A stretch of 64,000 bases of DNA from Hippasteria phrygiana. Its lineage: Eukaryota; Echinodermata; Asteroidea; Valvatida; Goniasteridae. Below, piece after piece: positions 1 to 12,130 of the stretch. The stretch lies in contig JAZGUH010000208.1 in assembly GCA_037893225.1 (NCBI GenBank), positions 1,178,001 to 1,242,000 on the forward strand, given 5' to 3'. The position numbers and the translations under genes were made by a program. The stretch's first letter is position 1. Every line of letters begins with the position of its first letter. The notes beneath the pieces were generated by a model, which was given only the letters and a program-made list of their open reading frames with translations, ran no database searches and was not told where the DNA came from.

Positions 1-75
1 AAGGGTGGTAACAGTACAAAATTTGTCATCCAAATTCTGAATGTCAAAGACAGTCACTCTGTCAAATCGCTCAAG

Positions 76-1739
76 TTGTTGGGAATATTCGAAGGTGGGA
101 AAGATGATAGGGTCAACATTGAAGCAGCATTCAAGCCTGTTTTTGAGGAACTTCTGGAGATTACTGGGGACATCTCAAAGCTTCAGCTACCAAAACCAGA
201 AATTCATGACAACCTGTTCACAGATGAAATGGTTCAGGCAGGGGTGGAGGAGAAATTAGATTTCATTCCTCTCGAAAAAGTAGATCACAGTAACAAGTTC
301 ATCAGCCCCGATTGCAGGTATTGCCAGCAAGCTTCATCTTCATTTGAGGTAGAACAAGATCAATCTGGTTTAAAAATGGAAGACCCTAAAATTTACACAG
401 TGTAAACTGACATGGGGTGGTGATTGGGAATGGATAGCAAAAGTACTTGGGTTGACAGGTCCCAATGGTTTTCATTTTTGCCCCCACTGTCTTCCCACAC
501 TAAATGACCTTCAGCGCGGTAAGCCCCATGCTTTACATGTCATTGAGGAATACCAAAATGAGGATGAAGATGATGGTGTACCTGCATACAGTCAGCAACG
601 AGACCTGGCAACCTGCCATGCGAAGGCCCAAGAGTTCATTGCAAGAGGTGCAAAAAAGGAACAGGCTAAGCATTTTGACAACTGCATTCAACATCCACTT
701 ATAGGCACCAAGGATCGGGTCATTGAGCATGTGTCAGTCAGTCCCCTGCATATAGGTTTAGGGCTGGGGTTGCAGATGTTTGAGATTGTCGAGAAAAATG
801 CACAACAATTAGACAAGCAAATACTCATAAATATTGGGATGCATAATGCTGTAGATGATTTGTATGCGCGCGTTGCAGATTTGGCTAAGGAACAAAATGA
901 GTTGCGCAATTCCAAGAGAGAACTTGAAGATGACCTTGGCGCTAAGCATGAGCAGGTTGCTCAGGTACAGTCGGAGAATCCTGATCATTTTTCCAAAACG
1001 GATCAGAAATTCAACGACAGCAGTCAACTAGCTAGGAATTCTAGAAAGCAGCTGAATAGTCAAATATAGGGACTTGAAAAAGGAATTTGAGGCATTGACA
1101 AAGACATTAGTAGCAATGAAAAGGTGCAGGCTGATGTTAGAGATGAAATGCAGAGGGTTCCAGGGCCATTTATGAATAGGTTTAGCACAGCAATAGAAGG
1201 ATTAGGCATTAGGAGACAGTCGTATCATGGGGGATCATTAATTGGGGGTGATGTACACAAGATGTTGAAAGATGCCAACTACAAGCAGTTTTCTGAAATT
1301 TTTCTTCCTTTCAGTCTTAACACACCCCACTGGATTCCAAACATTTGGGTCGAAAGAATTGTCTGAGAAAATTAGTGCAATGTTTGACAAATTCAAATCA
1401 TGTTATGACCTGTACACTGTAAATAGATTGCTGTGTAAGCATGAAGTCGAGTTGCTGGCCTTGCGGTGTTCCGAGTTTGGTTGCTGGTTTCCAATAAATT
1501 TTCCAACAGAAAACCTCAAACGAAAATTCCATCTTCTCACAGTTGAAGTCCCAAGGCAGGCTAGGATATTAGGAACTGTTGGCATGATGTCTGAGCAGGC
1601 CACAGAGAGCATTCATGCATATGCGAACAAATTAGAGCGTATGTTTGTCAGTGTGCGCGAGCCTGCTAAGCGACAAAAACTTGTGCTCAGACAACATGCC
1701 ATGTACAGCTCCCCTCAGTTGCGACATCTCAAGTTGTAG
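76..1739 (+). pseudogene. Decayed transposon-associated ORF (several broken frames)
   Basis: Open frames at 76-405, 452-1069, 1124-1366 and 1272-1739 run in the same direction and appear to be pieces of one protein. They are separated by stops near 405 and 1069 and by a frameshift around 1300-1370. The first piece has a CRYC pair and the second an HFCPHC motif, possibly metal-binding. A charged, coiled-coil-like stretch follows at about 880-1060. The last piece carries the block SEQATESIHAYANKLERMF. I recall similar EQ-x-x-ES-x-H blocks near the C terminus of large uncharacterised proteins linked to transposons in cnidarians and echinoderms. No catalytic triad could be seen and no transposase family is assigned. 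The gene begins before the window or in a lost exon. It could instead be a multi-exon host gene, but the in-frame stops without good splice sites argue for a relic. Confidence 0.55.
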
Positions 1740-1896
1740 AATTAATAACAGGATCTTGACTTTCAAGTTTAGGAAGGTTTTTCCTTAAAAAATTCAGTAT
1801 AGGCAAGATTTAAATTATTAATAAATTAAAACAAGATATTAACTTTCAGGCTCAGGCAGGGTTTTCAGTTTCAGGTTTTAGTGTAAGCATAAGCCA

Positions 1897-2577
1897 CAGT
1901 TGGTCTGGAGCACTGAATTGTGTTCATGACAAGTCTTGGGGTATCCAGTTGTCATTAAGCACCCAATGAAGTAATCTAAACCAACTGTTTCCAAATTAAT
2001 GTTTTTTTGTAACTAATGGTAAGGTTGATTTAGCTTAGATTATTATTGTTTATATTGACAGTTGGTCTGGAGCACTGAATTGGGTTCATGACGAGTCTTG
2101 GGGTATCCAGTTGTCATTAATTAACCCTAACAACCCAAGGCTTTTTACTATAATCCTTCCCTAACCACACAAACTCCAACACTGTGTAGTAAACCAATGG
2201 CACATTCTTTGTACTTTGACAAAATCAGGGCATCAAGTCCCATGCAAAGTGATGGTGCCAAGGCTCTACAGTACCCAATCAAACAAAATTCAACACAAAT
2301 GGGGTGTTTGATTTTGGCAGGTTAGGGATGGTTAGGGTTAAGCACCCAATGAAGTAATCTAAACCAACTGTTTCCAAATTAATGTTTTTTTGTAACTAAT
2401 GGTAAGGTTGATTTAGCTTAGATTATTATTGTTTATATTGACAGTTGGTCTGGAGCACTGAATTGGGTTCATGACAAGTCTTGGGGTATCCAGTTGTCAT
2501 TAAACACCCAATGAAGTAATCTAAACCAACTGTTTCCAAATTAATGTTTTTTGTAACTAATGGTAAGGTTGATTTAT
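1897..2577. repeat. 162-bp tandem repeat, about 2.8 units
   Basis: Units begin with CAGTTGGTCTGGAGCACTG at 1897, 2059 and 2442. The first two starts are 162 bp apart. The second and third are 383 bp apart because a 221-bp TTAA element interrupts unit 2. The last unit is truncated near 2577. Units are nearly identical, so the array is young or homogenised. Confidence 0.9.
2125..2337. mobile_element. TTAA-flanked MITE inserted in the tandem repeat
   Basis: The element starts CCCTAACAACCCAAGG, ends GGTTAGGGATGGTTAGGG, and lies between TTAA tetramers at 2121-2124 and 2338-2341. Neighbouring tandem units show the uninterrupted site (CATTAAGCACCC at 1954). A near-identical copy lies at 58093-58308. 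TTAA target choice and CCC...GGG ends are typical of piggyBac-type or Kolobok-type non-autonomous elements. An extra TTAA at 2117-2120 is unexplained. Confidence 0.85.
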
Positions 2578-3984
2578 GTAGTTCTAAACCCCTAGAGTGT
2601 ATGCAAAATCACATTAAATTTGTAGGATTTAGCAGGATTTATATATTTAGATTTAATTTTGTTTGCAGTTATTAGTACTGGTAGCTTTCCACGTCGCGAG
2701 TGGGACAAGTGATTATACCACTACCATGTAGAGTACATGTAACTGTAAATATGTAAACTTGAATTAAATAAATTTTTACAGGTTACATTGAAATTTAGTG
2801 GGTTTTTTCAAGGTTCATCACAAAATCAGAGATCACCACCATTTGTGTGTACTTTGTGAAGGATAACATTGTTTTTTCTCTCTAATACTTTTTCTCTCTA
2901 ATACTAATAAATTTGTTATTCACACCAAAAAAATCTAGGGGAAAAATATTTAACACATATTAAACTTGCTCAAGTCAAGTTGAATTTTTTTGCAAATCAT
3001 ACAATTTGAAACTGTAGAGTTAAAAATTGTACCTTTCTTGAAAAATTAAGGGTTCGTCACAAAAAGCATGTCAGTGTATTGTTCCCCTTTGTTTAAAACT
3101 GTATATTCTTCATTTTACACAAAAAGGTCTTGCAACAGGCTGGTTGGGTACATGTAATTGGGTCATGAAAGTCAAAGGTATTGCAGTCTGGTCAAGTGGA
3201 TACATGATGACAAGGATCTCTTCATGGGTGGTTCAGATCTTCGCATCATTGGCCATGTTTAAACAAGACATGGGTGTGATAAGAGGATTCATGACATCTA
3301 CCCTGAGATGAGATCAATATCTGAGTCCACGTCAAAACCACTGCAACATGAAAACAGTGGCGTTATTGGGTGGAGCATGGTGTTGACAACACCTATATGT
3401 ATTTGAACATATTTTTCAGGAAGGGGGGGGGGGGAGGGCTGAAAGGAATGATGTACATGTAATTGTTTTTGCTCAAGCTTTTAAATGGGGGAGAGCAGGA
3501 GGCACATGTCCCCCATGCTCGCCCATATAGTTACGCAACTGTATGAAGCACGTATTGTACTTTTAACATCGGCTGCAAATATTTTGTCGAGTGCTACTTT
3601 CTGCAATTCCTCATCAAGTAATCAGACAACGTATGACTGGACGTCTTTCTTAAGCATCCTCCAATGGCGGTCGTCCATGTGGTACTTGTGAAAAAAATCT
3701 TCCAGTAATCAGACGACTTAGGACTGGAAGCATTTTTAGCACTGCTCGATGGTGATCACAATTGTTTAATTAGGAAGAAAGTACTTTGATGGCAACCTGG
3801 CTGGACAGTCTGCTTAATTTTTCCCCGTAATGAACAGGAATGATAAAGAAATCAGAATTGGGGGTCCTTAATTTGAAAACAAAATGTTTTCTTTTTACTC
3901 GGATTTCAGGTGCAATTCATATATTGTGGAAGCTTAGGTTATGGGTTATGAGAAAATATTTCTGATCTATAGGTGGGGAAGGTA
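2578..3984. other. Intergenic, no gene recognised
   Basis: AT-rich sequence with no coding signal. It holds a poly-G run near 3424-3436 and a weak direct repeat around 3615-3730 (AATCAGACAACGTATGACTGG and a diverged second copy). Confidence 0.5.
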
Positions 3985-4122
3985 TGAAGACTTCAAGCGC
4001 AAAAGCCGCTAAACGCCACTTCCATGAAAAACACAACAAAATATCAAGTGAAAGCTCTCAGTTCCTACAGTAATCAAATATTTTTTGTTTGCGTTTAGTG
4101 GCTTTTGCGCCTGAAGTCTTCG
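3985..4122. mobile_element. Palindromic MITE, TA-flanked
   Basis: Terminal inverted repeats run from GAAGACTTCAAGCGCAAAAG on the left to a right end reading CTTTTGCGCCTGAAGTCTTC. About 35 bp pair at each end around a core of about 65 bp, and the element is flanked by TA on both sides (3983-3984 and 4123-4124). TA flanks suggest Tc1/mariner-type mobilisation (inference). Confidence 0.7.
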
Positions 4123-4477
4123 TATATTAATCCAGGGGTGGATCTAGTTTTAGCTGAAAAGGGAGACAACTAGGGGTGGGGGGGGGGGGGGGGGGCGGGG
4201 GGGTGTTAACAATAACAGGTATGCCCTACTTTCATCTGCATAATTTTTCGACCCCTTGCTTTGGGTTGCAACAAATAGGTAATTCGTGCAGAAAAAAGTA
4301 TAATGTCTTCCCCCTCCCACAGAGAGCTTACCCCCAGGGGTGAGATTGGCAAAAAAACATTTTTCACAAAATCCACGAAGACCCCAGATCAACATAATAT
4401 TTGCCTAAAGGCATCCCCTTAAAATATGTTTTTATTGGTCTATATCCACTTTTGCACTGCAGGTAAAAACACATTTA

Positions 4478-4690
4478 TGCGCCTATCAATTGCTCCCCCA
4501 GGGTGGGGATTTTGGTCACTCATTTTGACATTGTTTCCTCATCATCAGAAGTTAAAACCATGAGGTGTGGGTGCCCCACCAATGTATGTCGGGGATTGTG
4601 ATGAAAATGTTGTCATGAAAATCCCCACATCTTGGGTGGGGCAGCCTTGGGGGGGTGGGGGGGGGGGGGGTAGGGGAAGCAATTGATAAG
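4478..4690. mobile_element. AGCAATTGATAGG-ended repeat with poly-G tract
   Basis: The left end reads CCTATCAATTGCT and the right end AGCAATTGATAAG. The same unit is at about 27849-28139. Both copies share internal blocks such as CATTTTGACATTGTTTCC and an internal TCCCCACATCTTGGGTGGG followed by a long G run. It is a non-autonomous inverted-repeat element of unknown superfamily. Confidence 0.6.
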
Positions 4691-6428
4691 CACATTAGGA
4701 CAACACCTCATAAATTTCAGACTGCAAAAGAGATTTTTTAAAAATTCTGAAATCCCGACAAAAACAATTCTGAAATCAGGAAAAATCGTGACAAATCTCA
4801 CTCCCCGGCCCCCACCGCCAAACAATGCTGGGTCTGTCCCAGTAATATTTAATAAAGTTTCTAAATAGAGCCTATTTTCTGACACTAACTACATGTATGC
4901 GGTTCAGAGTTTGTTTTGATGCGACTCGTGTAGTGCAGTACAAGCATACGTGCAGAATTCATTGTGCATATTTGTACATTCGCCATGCATGGACAGTACA
5001 TACCACCACCGGGCCTACGTCGAAAAAGCGTCGAAACTATGCCGATTAAACACCATTACATGTCGATGTACGCTGAATTAATCTACTTCCCATCCTTTTA
5101 AATCCCAAATACAACAAATCTGTAAATACATTCATTTTACCACGTCCAAAACCCCCACAGAATCAACGCTGATTTGGAGCGCGTGAACAAAATTTCCATG
5201 TCCGCCATTTTTAAATACCCACTAAATATTAACATGTGCGACGCCCCCCAAAAAGAACCAGGGTTCCGTGAAAAAAATGCTTTTTAAAAATATTGGCCAG
5301 TTACAGATAGACTTTGGCTAAAGTTTTATGCAGAGTTTAGAAGTTCAGCTAAGTCTTACAGGTAAAATTGAAGTGAGTATCTAAGCCATTTGTCCAGAAA
5401 GAAGAGAATTATAGCACAACAGCTAGAGTTCATCTCGGGAAAATCCAGGGGTTGGGCCATGCATATTTGACCTTGGCATAAACAATGGTGTCCTGTGACC
5501 AGGGGACTCAGAGTAATATAGCCAAATCAATGGGGGTTATTGACAAAGTTCCTCCATTGAATAAAAATAGATTTCGGCCCCAATATTCCTTGGATGTGGT
5601 CCATCCAAAACATTTGGGGGAGGGATAAATATTGATGACGTCATCATTTTGCCGAAAGAAAGTCAGCAGAGGCAAAATTTCTGACCGAATAGTCCACAAT
5701 GTGGCCACCGACCACAGCTGTTGTTGTCATTTTGGGCCGATAGAAGAAGGTTGATAGGTCACGTGCAAGAGCGGGAAAGTTGAGTATCAAGCTAGTTCAT
5801 TAGTTTTGGCGAAAAATAGGGGGAAAAATGTACTTTCAATGTTTTATGTTTAATTAATAATTTCCGTAACTTATAATTCTATAACCTGAAGGCCAATTTT
5901 CACCATTTTTGAAGAATCTAGTTGGGAACTTATGCATATTCATTACAAGACTTTGCTGGATGTTGGATAGTCCCAGTGATTATATATTCATTTATGAAGT
6001 TCACTATGCAAATTTGGAAAGTTCAGTCGCGTATTGCAAAACAACAAAAAGGGCACCCTCTGTTGCTTTGTACATGCGAGTTAGATTATCAAGCGCAAAA
6101 TACAAACGGCGAACCGTGGCATGTGTACAATGACCCGTGACCTAACGCGCACGTACATTGTATGGTTTAGACTCACAAAACTTGGCTGGGAGAGGACAGG
6201 CAGCTTTTCAATCTTCGCTGAGTGGACAGGCAGATTATTAATCCTATATATATGTAGGTGATGAAACCCTGACTGTTATTGCTTTTGAATTGATCGAACA
6301 GTTGCTATCAAGGACATTACCTGTACTTGATGCTGGCAATGTTTTAAGCTTGCATAGTTTTCTTGTCAAAACCTTGACTGTGCAGTTTCCTTCAGTATTA
6401 CCACTTCAATATTTGTTGTCCATTGAAG
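4691..6428. other. Presumed intron or 5' flank of the SOCS gene
   Basis: No SH2-coding exon was found upstream of the terminal exon. The frame just upstream of 6428 stays open for about 50 codons, but it is AT-rich and resembles no SOCS sequence. The poly-G tract before 4690 belongs to the preceding repeat. Nothing else is identified. Confidence 0.4.
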
Positions 6429-6751
6429 GTAAATTCAGCTTCTGGTCGCAGCCGTGCAGCCATGGCAGTGCCTCCATCGTTGAGTTTGTCGAGGAAGCCA
6501 TGCGGCATTCCCACAGCGGCCGCGTCCTGTACTTCCTCCGGCCCCGGATGCCTGGCTACCCGCCGGCCGCTGTCCAGCTCCTCTATCCGATCTCCCGTTT
6601 CCAGAAGTCCCGCTCCTTGCAGCACATGTGCCGCTTCGTCATCCGCAAGCACGTCAGGTTGGACCACATCGACAGTCTCCCGTTGCCGCGCCGACTGAAA
6701 AACTACCTGAAGGAGGCACAATATTACACACAGGAGGACATCTTACACTAA
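6429..6751 (+). CDS. SOCS6/SOCS7-like terminal exon (end of SH2 domain plus SOCS box)
   Basis: This exon encodes the C-terminal ~107 residues of a suppressor of cytokine signalling. SOCS proteins bind phosphotyrosine through an SH2 domain and recruit Elongin B/C and Cullin-5 through the SOCS box to ubiquitinate the target. The reading GKFSFWSQPC, SASIVEFVEEAMRHS and LRPRMPGYPPAAVQLLYPISRF matches the end of a SOCS6/7-type SH2 domain. It is followed at once by the SOCS box RSLQHMCRFVIRKHVRLDH and IDSLPLPRRLKNYL. The LCR-like helix start and the LPLP Cul5-box motif are both present. The acceptor is taken as the AG at 6427-6428, after a weakly pyrimidine-rich tract. The exon is clearly GC-richer than its surroundings. 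Upstream exons are outside the window or in a long intron. SOCS6 and SOCS7 cannot be separated from this piece. Confidence 0.88.
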
Positions 6752-6888
6752 AGGTGAATTCCGTAGATGGTTAACCGTAAGGGAGAACATCCTTTATAAA
6801 CGGGCAGTATGACCCACCAGGTAGCAGTGAGAATGACTTCATTCTTAATTTCCGACTACAATCAGGCAGTTAGGCCTAATCATGATAC

Positions 6889-6894
6889 AATAAA
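6889..6894 (+). terminator. Poly(A) signal AATAAA of the SOCS gene
   Basis: A canonical AATAAA lies 138 bp after the SOCS stop codon. About 25-65 bp further on the sequence turns GT-rich (TTTGTGACCTTGTGC and on), as expected of a cleavage and polyadenylation site. Confidence 0.65.
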
Positions 6895-6899
6895 TACTT

Positions 6900-8500
6900 A
6901 CTGATAAAGAGTTTCTGCTTAATTTGTGACCTTGTGCTTATTGTGCTGTTCAAACAATTGGGATTCCCTTTCAAAAATCTGAAGCAAAGCACTGAATGGG
7001 GTACCTTTGAGAAAACAGTGGTAGCGTGAACAAAACCGCCTGTTTAATAATAGTGATAATAATAGAGATGTCCTCCCTACATGTATTTGACAGTTTGTTG
7101 GTGTTGTAAAATAATGACTTGATTTACTGCCACAATTTTCAGTGACTCAACTTGACCTCACCAGTCATCACCAGTTAAAGTTTTCAACTCGACTTTGGCC
7201 CCAACGCTGACTTGGCTCAATTCTTTGCCCCAAAGAACTGAACTTGAATCAAAGTGCTAGAAAGACGTGGGTCAGAAATGCTTGTTGATACCTAGGCAAG
7301 CAGGAAAAATTTAGAATATTGTGTGAGTAGAATTCATGGCATTAAAAGTGAACCAGAAAATTGCTAATGTAGCTGTCAATAATGCCTTGTAATTTTGTTG
7401 TCCAAGATACTATAATGAGCAGGCATTAGTTAATATTTGGATTTGGTTTGCAGAAAATCATTTGCTGTATCAGTTGAAAGTAATTCAGACAGTTTTGATC
7501 TTTAAGGGGAAAAAACGTACATTTTAAAGAGTTCATCAGTGACTCAAGGAAGAATGTGACTCGCCTCGAACCGATCCAACCCTTAGAGCTATATTAAATT
7601 GCTATAGCACTAGCTCCTCGTTTTCTCATACAGATGCTTTGAAGCCGCCCTGGGTGCAGCCATGATTGGAGGGTTTAAGTGTTGTGTGCGTGACTGAGGA
7701 ACAATTTAGATTATCTGAAAACATTATGGCATGGCCATTCTGCATGTGTCTTCTGCATGCGTCACTAGACATCCAGAACTTTCACTTGAAAAAGTGTGAC
7801 GCTATTCACATCCTTTGGTTATGAATGCATATTGAATTGCCACATTTTCTTACTCAGTCTCTAGACCATTGTTGAGATCAACAATTTGTGTTTAGCACAA
7901 GAAAATCAGTATAAACGCACAAATAGCAACGTGTTCTGCATTCTAGCTGCGATTTTCATCAGTCTGGAATAAAGTTTTTCCCCTCCTAAAAATGTCTAGA
8001 ATTTATGCATGTCTTAATACTACTGATAGTTTAGAAAGAGACTACATACTGCAAAGGTATGAGTTTGTAAGCTTTGAAAACTGTTTTTTTTGACAGTGGA
8101 AATTTACAACAAAATCGTAATCTGCTTTTTTCGTTTTGTAATAGGACGTACCTATTTATTTTAAAAAGGTTTATTTCACTTTAGGTTTGCACAAGTAGTT
8201 TTCCTCTTATTGTTTTACTGCATTCACAGTGAATGTGTCATCATGGCGCGATATCTGTAAGTTTGTACATGACAACCTTTCATTTTCACTTGACAGTGAA
8301 TACTGAAAACAATTCATACCCAAGTATTGATAATTTACTCTCATATCCTAACTTTGCAGTGATGTGAACCTTGTACTGCATGTATAATACATGTATAAGA
8401 CAGCCGGGCTAGTACATGTAGCTCAACCATTTTTACTAGAACAGAAGGTATTTCACAAGACCAATGGTAAACATACATACATGTAAGAATCACCTCACCT
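6900..8500. other. Intergenic, nothing recognised
   Basis: AT-rich sequence with scattered TGTACATG motifs. No ORF with coding character, RNA gene or repeat boundary was recognised. Confidence 0.5.
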
Positions 8501-8935
8501 CACCTAACTTCTTGTGGCCCATAAGGCTGCAGTGCATTCTCTTCAGCGTGCTCTGTCTCTGGCTACAGGCCTGGCCTCATTCCATGAAACTCTTTCCTTT
8601 CCTTTTCTACTGTTTTCCTCCAGGTTGTCCTGGGACGCCCCACTTTCCTTCTTCCTTCTGGTTTCTTCATTCATTCTTAGTACATGTACATGACCTATCC
8701 CTCTGCACCTCCTGGCACCTGGTCTTAACTTCATCACTGATCCTCATAAATTTGCTTCTGTTGGGAATTTCATCATTAGATATGATGGCCATCTAATTTT
8801 CAGTATTCTTCTAAGACATTTGAACATAAATGTATCCGGCTTCCTGTTGTCCCCTTCATTAATCTTCTAAGCTTCACAACCATACAGTAACACAGATTTG
8901 ACAAGTGTGTTGAAAAGTCCCGTTTTTGTTTTTAA
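8500..8935 (-). pseudogene. LINE (non-LTR retrotransposon) reverse-transcriptase C-terminal relic
   Basis: Read on the minus strand from about 8935, broken frames give SVLLYGCEA, then DTFMFKCLRRILKIRWP, IGHVHVLRMNEETRRK and finally ARDRAR followed by ECTAALWAT. These are the hallmark 3' motifs of many animal non-LTR ORF2 proteins (LLYG-E-W, LRRIL-I-W, W-GH-LRM, W-DR--W--A-LCA). Stops (one at the position where the family has a Trp) and shifts show that it is dead. The endonuclease and catalytic RT motifs are absent, as expected of a 5'-truncated copy. Confidence 0.75.
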
Positions 8936-9926
8936 TAAGTAGATAAGAATAAACATAAGAATACACAATGTTTTTAATAATCATACTGACGTGCTGTTTT
9001 GATTTTTCCTTCGTTGGAGGGGTTTTAGGCTGAGAAACTCCATCCTGAAACCTCCGCCTCGTAGCTAAAAATGACCATTCCAGAAATTATGTGGATTTTT
9101 GCAGTTTGCCAGATTTAGAAAAATTGGACTTCAGTGATAGTATTTTATTCCGTTTATGAAAAAAATAACCGAACCACCAGACTAGTTCGGTCAAGCATTC
9201 ACTAGACCGGCGCCCAAATCACTGCACTCAGTCCAGTGGTCCAGTGAATATTTCGAGCCCTGTGTTGGCTAGTTTACATGTACTTGTACATTGTATTTCA
9301 TACTCTTTGTAGAGATTACACGTATGTATCTTTTACTCAAAATGTGATGGAACTGTTCACCTTTCATTTTACGCATACTTTCCACACTAGCTTTTTTTTC
9401 ACAAACCTCCTTGTGTTATGTACTTCAGATTTTTGATAGCGACATATACAGCAATCCACATTGGCTTCGATTTTTAAGTGTTGCATCATCACTTCAACCA
9501 CGTGGGACAGCTCGGGACTGGTGGCTACAGCATTCACACCTGATCAAGGGGAAACAGACTGCACCACTCCTTACTGCAACAAGTCATTGTATGTACCTGT
9601 AGAAACCTAAACCTAGACAAATACATACATTTGCTATTCTGTAAACTTCCCTTTTGGCATTCAGAATTGCTGGTACATGTATTTTGGCTTGTACATGTAT
9701 CTGACCAGTGCATTGTTGGTTTTTGGCCTCCGTTTCTGAATGAGCAGAGAAGCTGCTTTGATCATTCTTTACGTTTGTTTTGGTAACATTTGGTCGTGGT
9801 ATTGCAAATAAAAGGTAGTGTACACTCTAATTTTGTTTTACTGAATTATTACGAAATACCTTGCCAGACTGTAAGTTAATAGTTGTCTTAATCATCCTGT
9901 GAAATGATGGCACCAGGTCTGCTGTC

Positions 9927-9964
9927 GTTTTCCAACGATTTCCAGCTGGAAATCGTTGGAAAAC
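9927..9964. repeat. Perfect 38-bp palindrome
   Basis: The left arm is GTTTTCCAACGATTTCCAG and the right arm is its exact reverse complement, with no spacer. The centre is between 9945 and 9946. No flanking duplication was found. Confidence 0.9.
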
Positions 9965-9973
9965 TGCCCTGTG

Positions 9974-10083
9974 GCCTTTAGTCAAGGCGCGCAAGGCTAC
10001 CCGGACGAGTGGCACATCCCGGGCATGCTGGCATTCGGGGCGCGTCATGTGTCTATGAAGCCACGCGCGCCTTGACTAAAGGC
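9974..10083. mobile_element. 110-bp element with 19-bp perfect terminal inverted repeats
   Basis: GCCTTTAGTCAAGGCGCGC at 9974-9992 is repeated inverted and exact at 10065-10083. The core is GC-rich. No convincing target duplication was seen, so the class is unknown. Confidence 0.65.
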
Positions 10084-10289
10084 TATCATCCACCCCACGG
10101 TTGAAAACGAGCGCCGTTTTTCTCTCATTTTTTCCGCCATCCAACAACGCAAAACTTTGAACAGGTCAGTGGAACGATATTTCCTATAAAATACTAACCC
10201 CCAAATCCGCCCATTTCTGAAAATTGCAACAATGACCAATCATGTACACTACCTTTAAGCCCCTGCAACAGCAAGAGTCTGGCAGTCTC

Positions 10290-11751
10290 CAGTGTTGTAG
10301 GTCTCGAGACCTGGTCTCGGTCTCGAGACCTGGTCTCGGTCTCGAGACAGTCTCGAGACAGTCTCGAGACCTTTTTTTGAGGTCTCGGTCTTGGTCTCGG
10401 TCTCGTCCTAGCAAAGTCTCGGTCTCGGGAGGGCTGGTCTCGAAAGTGCAGGTGCAGGTCTCGGTCTCGGATGCCAAGGTCTCGAGTTTTACCCCCAAGA
10501 CCAGTCGAGACCACAGCAAAATTCAATGCGCCATACAAAATCCAGTCTTCATCCATACATAAACAACATTGTACTAACTACAAGTTTCATGCTGAAGAAT
10601 TAGATTGAAGCTGGAATGGCGACCAGTCAATGCAGCTTGCTTATTCTGAGTTCTGGTACCCGCAGATGTGCGCCGCCAATGTATTTCACTGGTGCACATG
10701 GTATGGGATTCCGACGACAAGCGCGCTTAATTTCTATGTTTGCAAATAGGTAAACACATTCAACGTTCTTGCTTAATGCTTACCCAGCGCATACTTTTAG
10801 TGTTGGCCTACATGTACCACATGTAGGTAGTTTTATGATATCTAGAGAAGTACATACAAGGCTAATTGGTTTGAAACTTTGTACATACATAGTCGGGTAT
10901 GTGTTGTGGATGAAAATGTACATGTAGGTGACGCCATCCAATTATTTTGTAACCCTAACCCTGCCAGTCGCAGCACAGTGCATCTGTGGTGACAGCTTGA
11001 CCTTGCTGCACTCTGCACACAAGTCAATGTGACAAAGTATGCAATCTGATGCGTCTGGCAGGGTCTCTAGCCAAAATACCCTGGAGGGTTAGGGTTAATT
11101 AATGAATTTTTAAATTAATGTTCAATTTTACTTTTTTTCTTTACGGTGTTTTGAATAATTTAGAAAAAAAATATATTGATAGGTCTTCCTTCAAAAATAA
11201 ACTTTCAATAAACAACTTCGCAGAAAATCGAATAATATTAGAAGAAGTTACAATCTGCCTCTCAGTGCCTATGTACATGTACAATGTATGACATGTCCAA
11301 AGTCTGAAAGCACAACTATTTACCAGAGGTGAAATAATAACCGTCAAGTCTTGTGGAATTATTTAATTGATGATTGCGTGCTGTGTGAGACTTCATAATT
11401 GAGCACTTAATTGTATACATGTATATCTTGCATAATTTAAAATAATGGTCCTTGTTAAAGCTGAAAAACTAGATTTAAAAAAATGTTGGGATAAGATGAT
11501 CCCCCATATGAGTCACTAGCACAAATTATCATCCGTGGGAAGTTTTCTTTTTGAGCATTTTAATCTAAAGCAGGGCACAACACTTCATGAGGGAAATCAG
11601 CTTCAACACCATACATTTTTATTCATGTTTGGTCTCGGTCTCGGTCTCGGTCTCGGCCAGCGAAAGTCTCGGTCTCAGAGGTCTGGTCTCTGTCTCGAAA
11701 GCCTTGGTCTCGGTCTCGGTCTCGGACATGAAGGTCTCGACTACAACACTG
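10290..11751. mobile_element. hAT-type non-autonomous element with 8-bp TSD GCAGTCTC
   Basis: Ends are CAGTGTTGTAG and CTACAACACTG, flanked by identical 8-bp repeats GCAGTCTC at 10282-10289 and 11752-11759. An 8-bp duplication and CA(G)TG-type ends are the hAT superfamily signature. Subterminal zones (10297-10515 and 11633-11740) are packed with GGTCTC/GTCTCG hexamers in both orientations, possibly transposase-binding arrays. No transposase ORF is present. Confidence 0.88.
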
Positions 11752-12130
11752 GCAGTCTCCTGATGACGAACAGAGCATACTGTTCGAAATGTCGAGTTAA
11801 AAACAACCGGTTCTTCTCAGAACCACACAACCTCAAAAGAGAGAAAATTTCACATTGTGTTACCACAAACCTCCCATACTTTGTCCATGTCCACCATGCA
11901 AACCTACAAGTCCCATTTATTGTAAACTTTCCTCCTTTCAACTGAATTTCTACAGCACGTACTTCATGAACCAAATGCCTTACTCGTCTTTGGTGTGATT
12001 TTGATGCATTCAAGATAGGGAATGCCATTTGTGGACCAAATCTTATTCAGTTCAGAAGTCAATAAGGCATTTTTTTTGGTTTTTAAACTTGGATTGCGGA
12101 TCACCCGGGAAGAAAAAAATCACAATAAAA

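Noticed and set aside
2115..2345. TTAGGG/CCCTAA words as interstitial telomere repeats
   Set aside because: They are only the ends of TTAA-flanked MITEs. There is no array.
6290..6428. Open frame continuing upstream of the SOCS exon as extra coding sequence
   Set aside because: It is AT-rich, does not resemble the SH2 domain that should precede this part, and an AG acceptor at 6427-6428 fits the start of similarity.
10194..10562. Arg/Asp/Ser-rich overlapping frames as an RS-domain protein
   Set aside because: They are translations of the GTCTCG array at the end of a hAT element, open on both strands because of the simple repeat.
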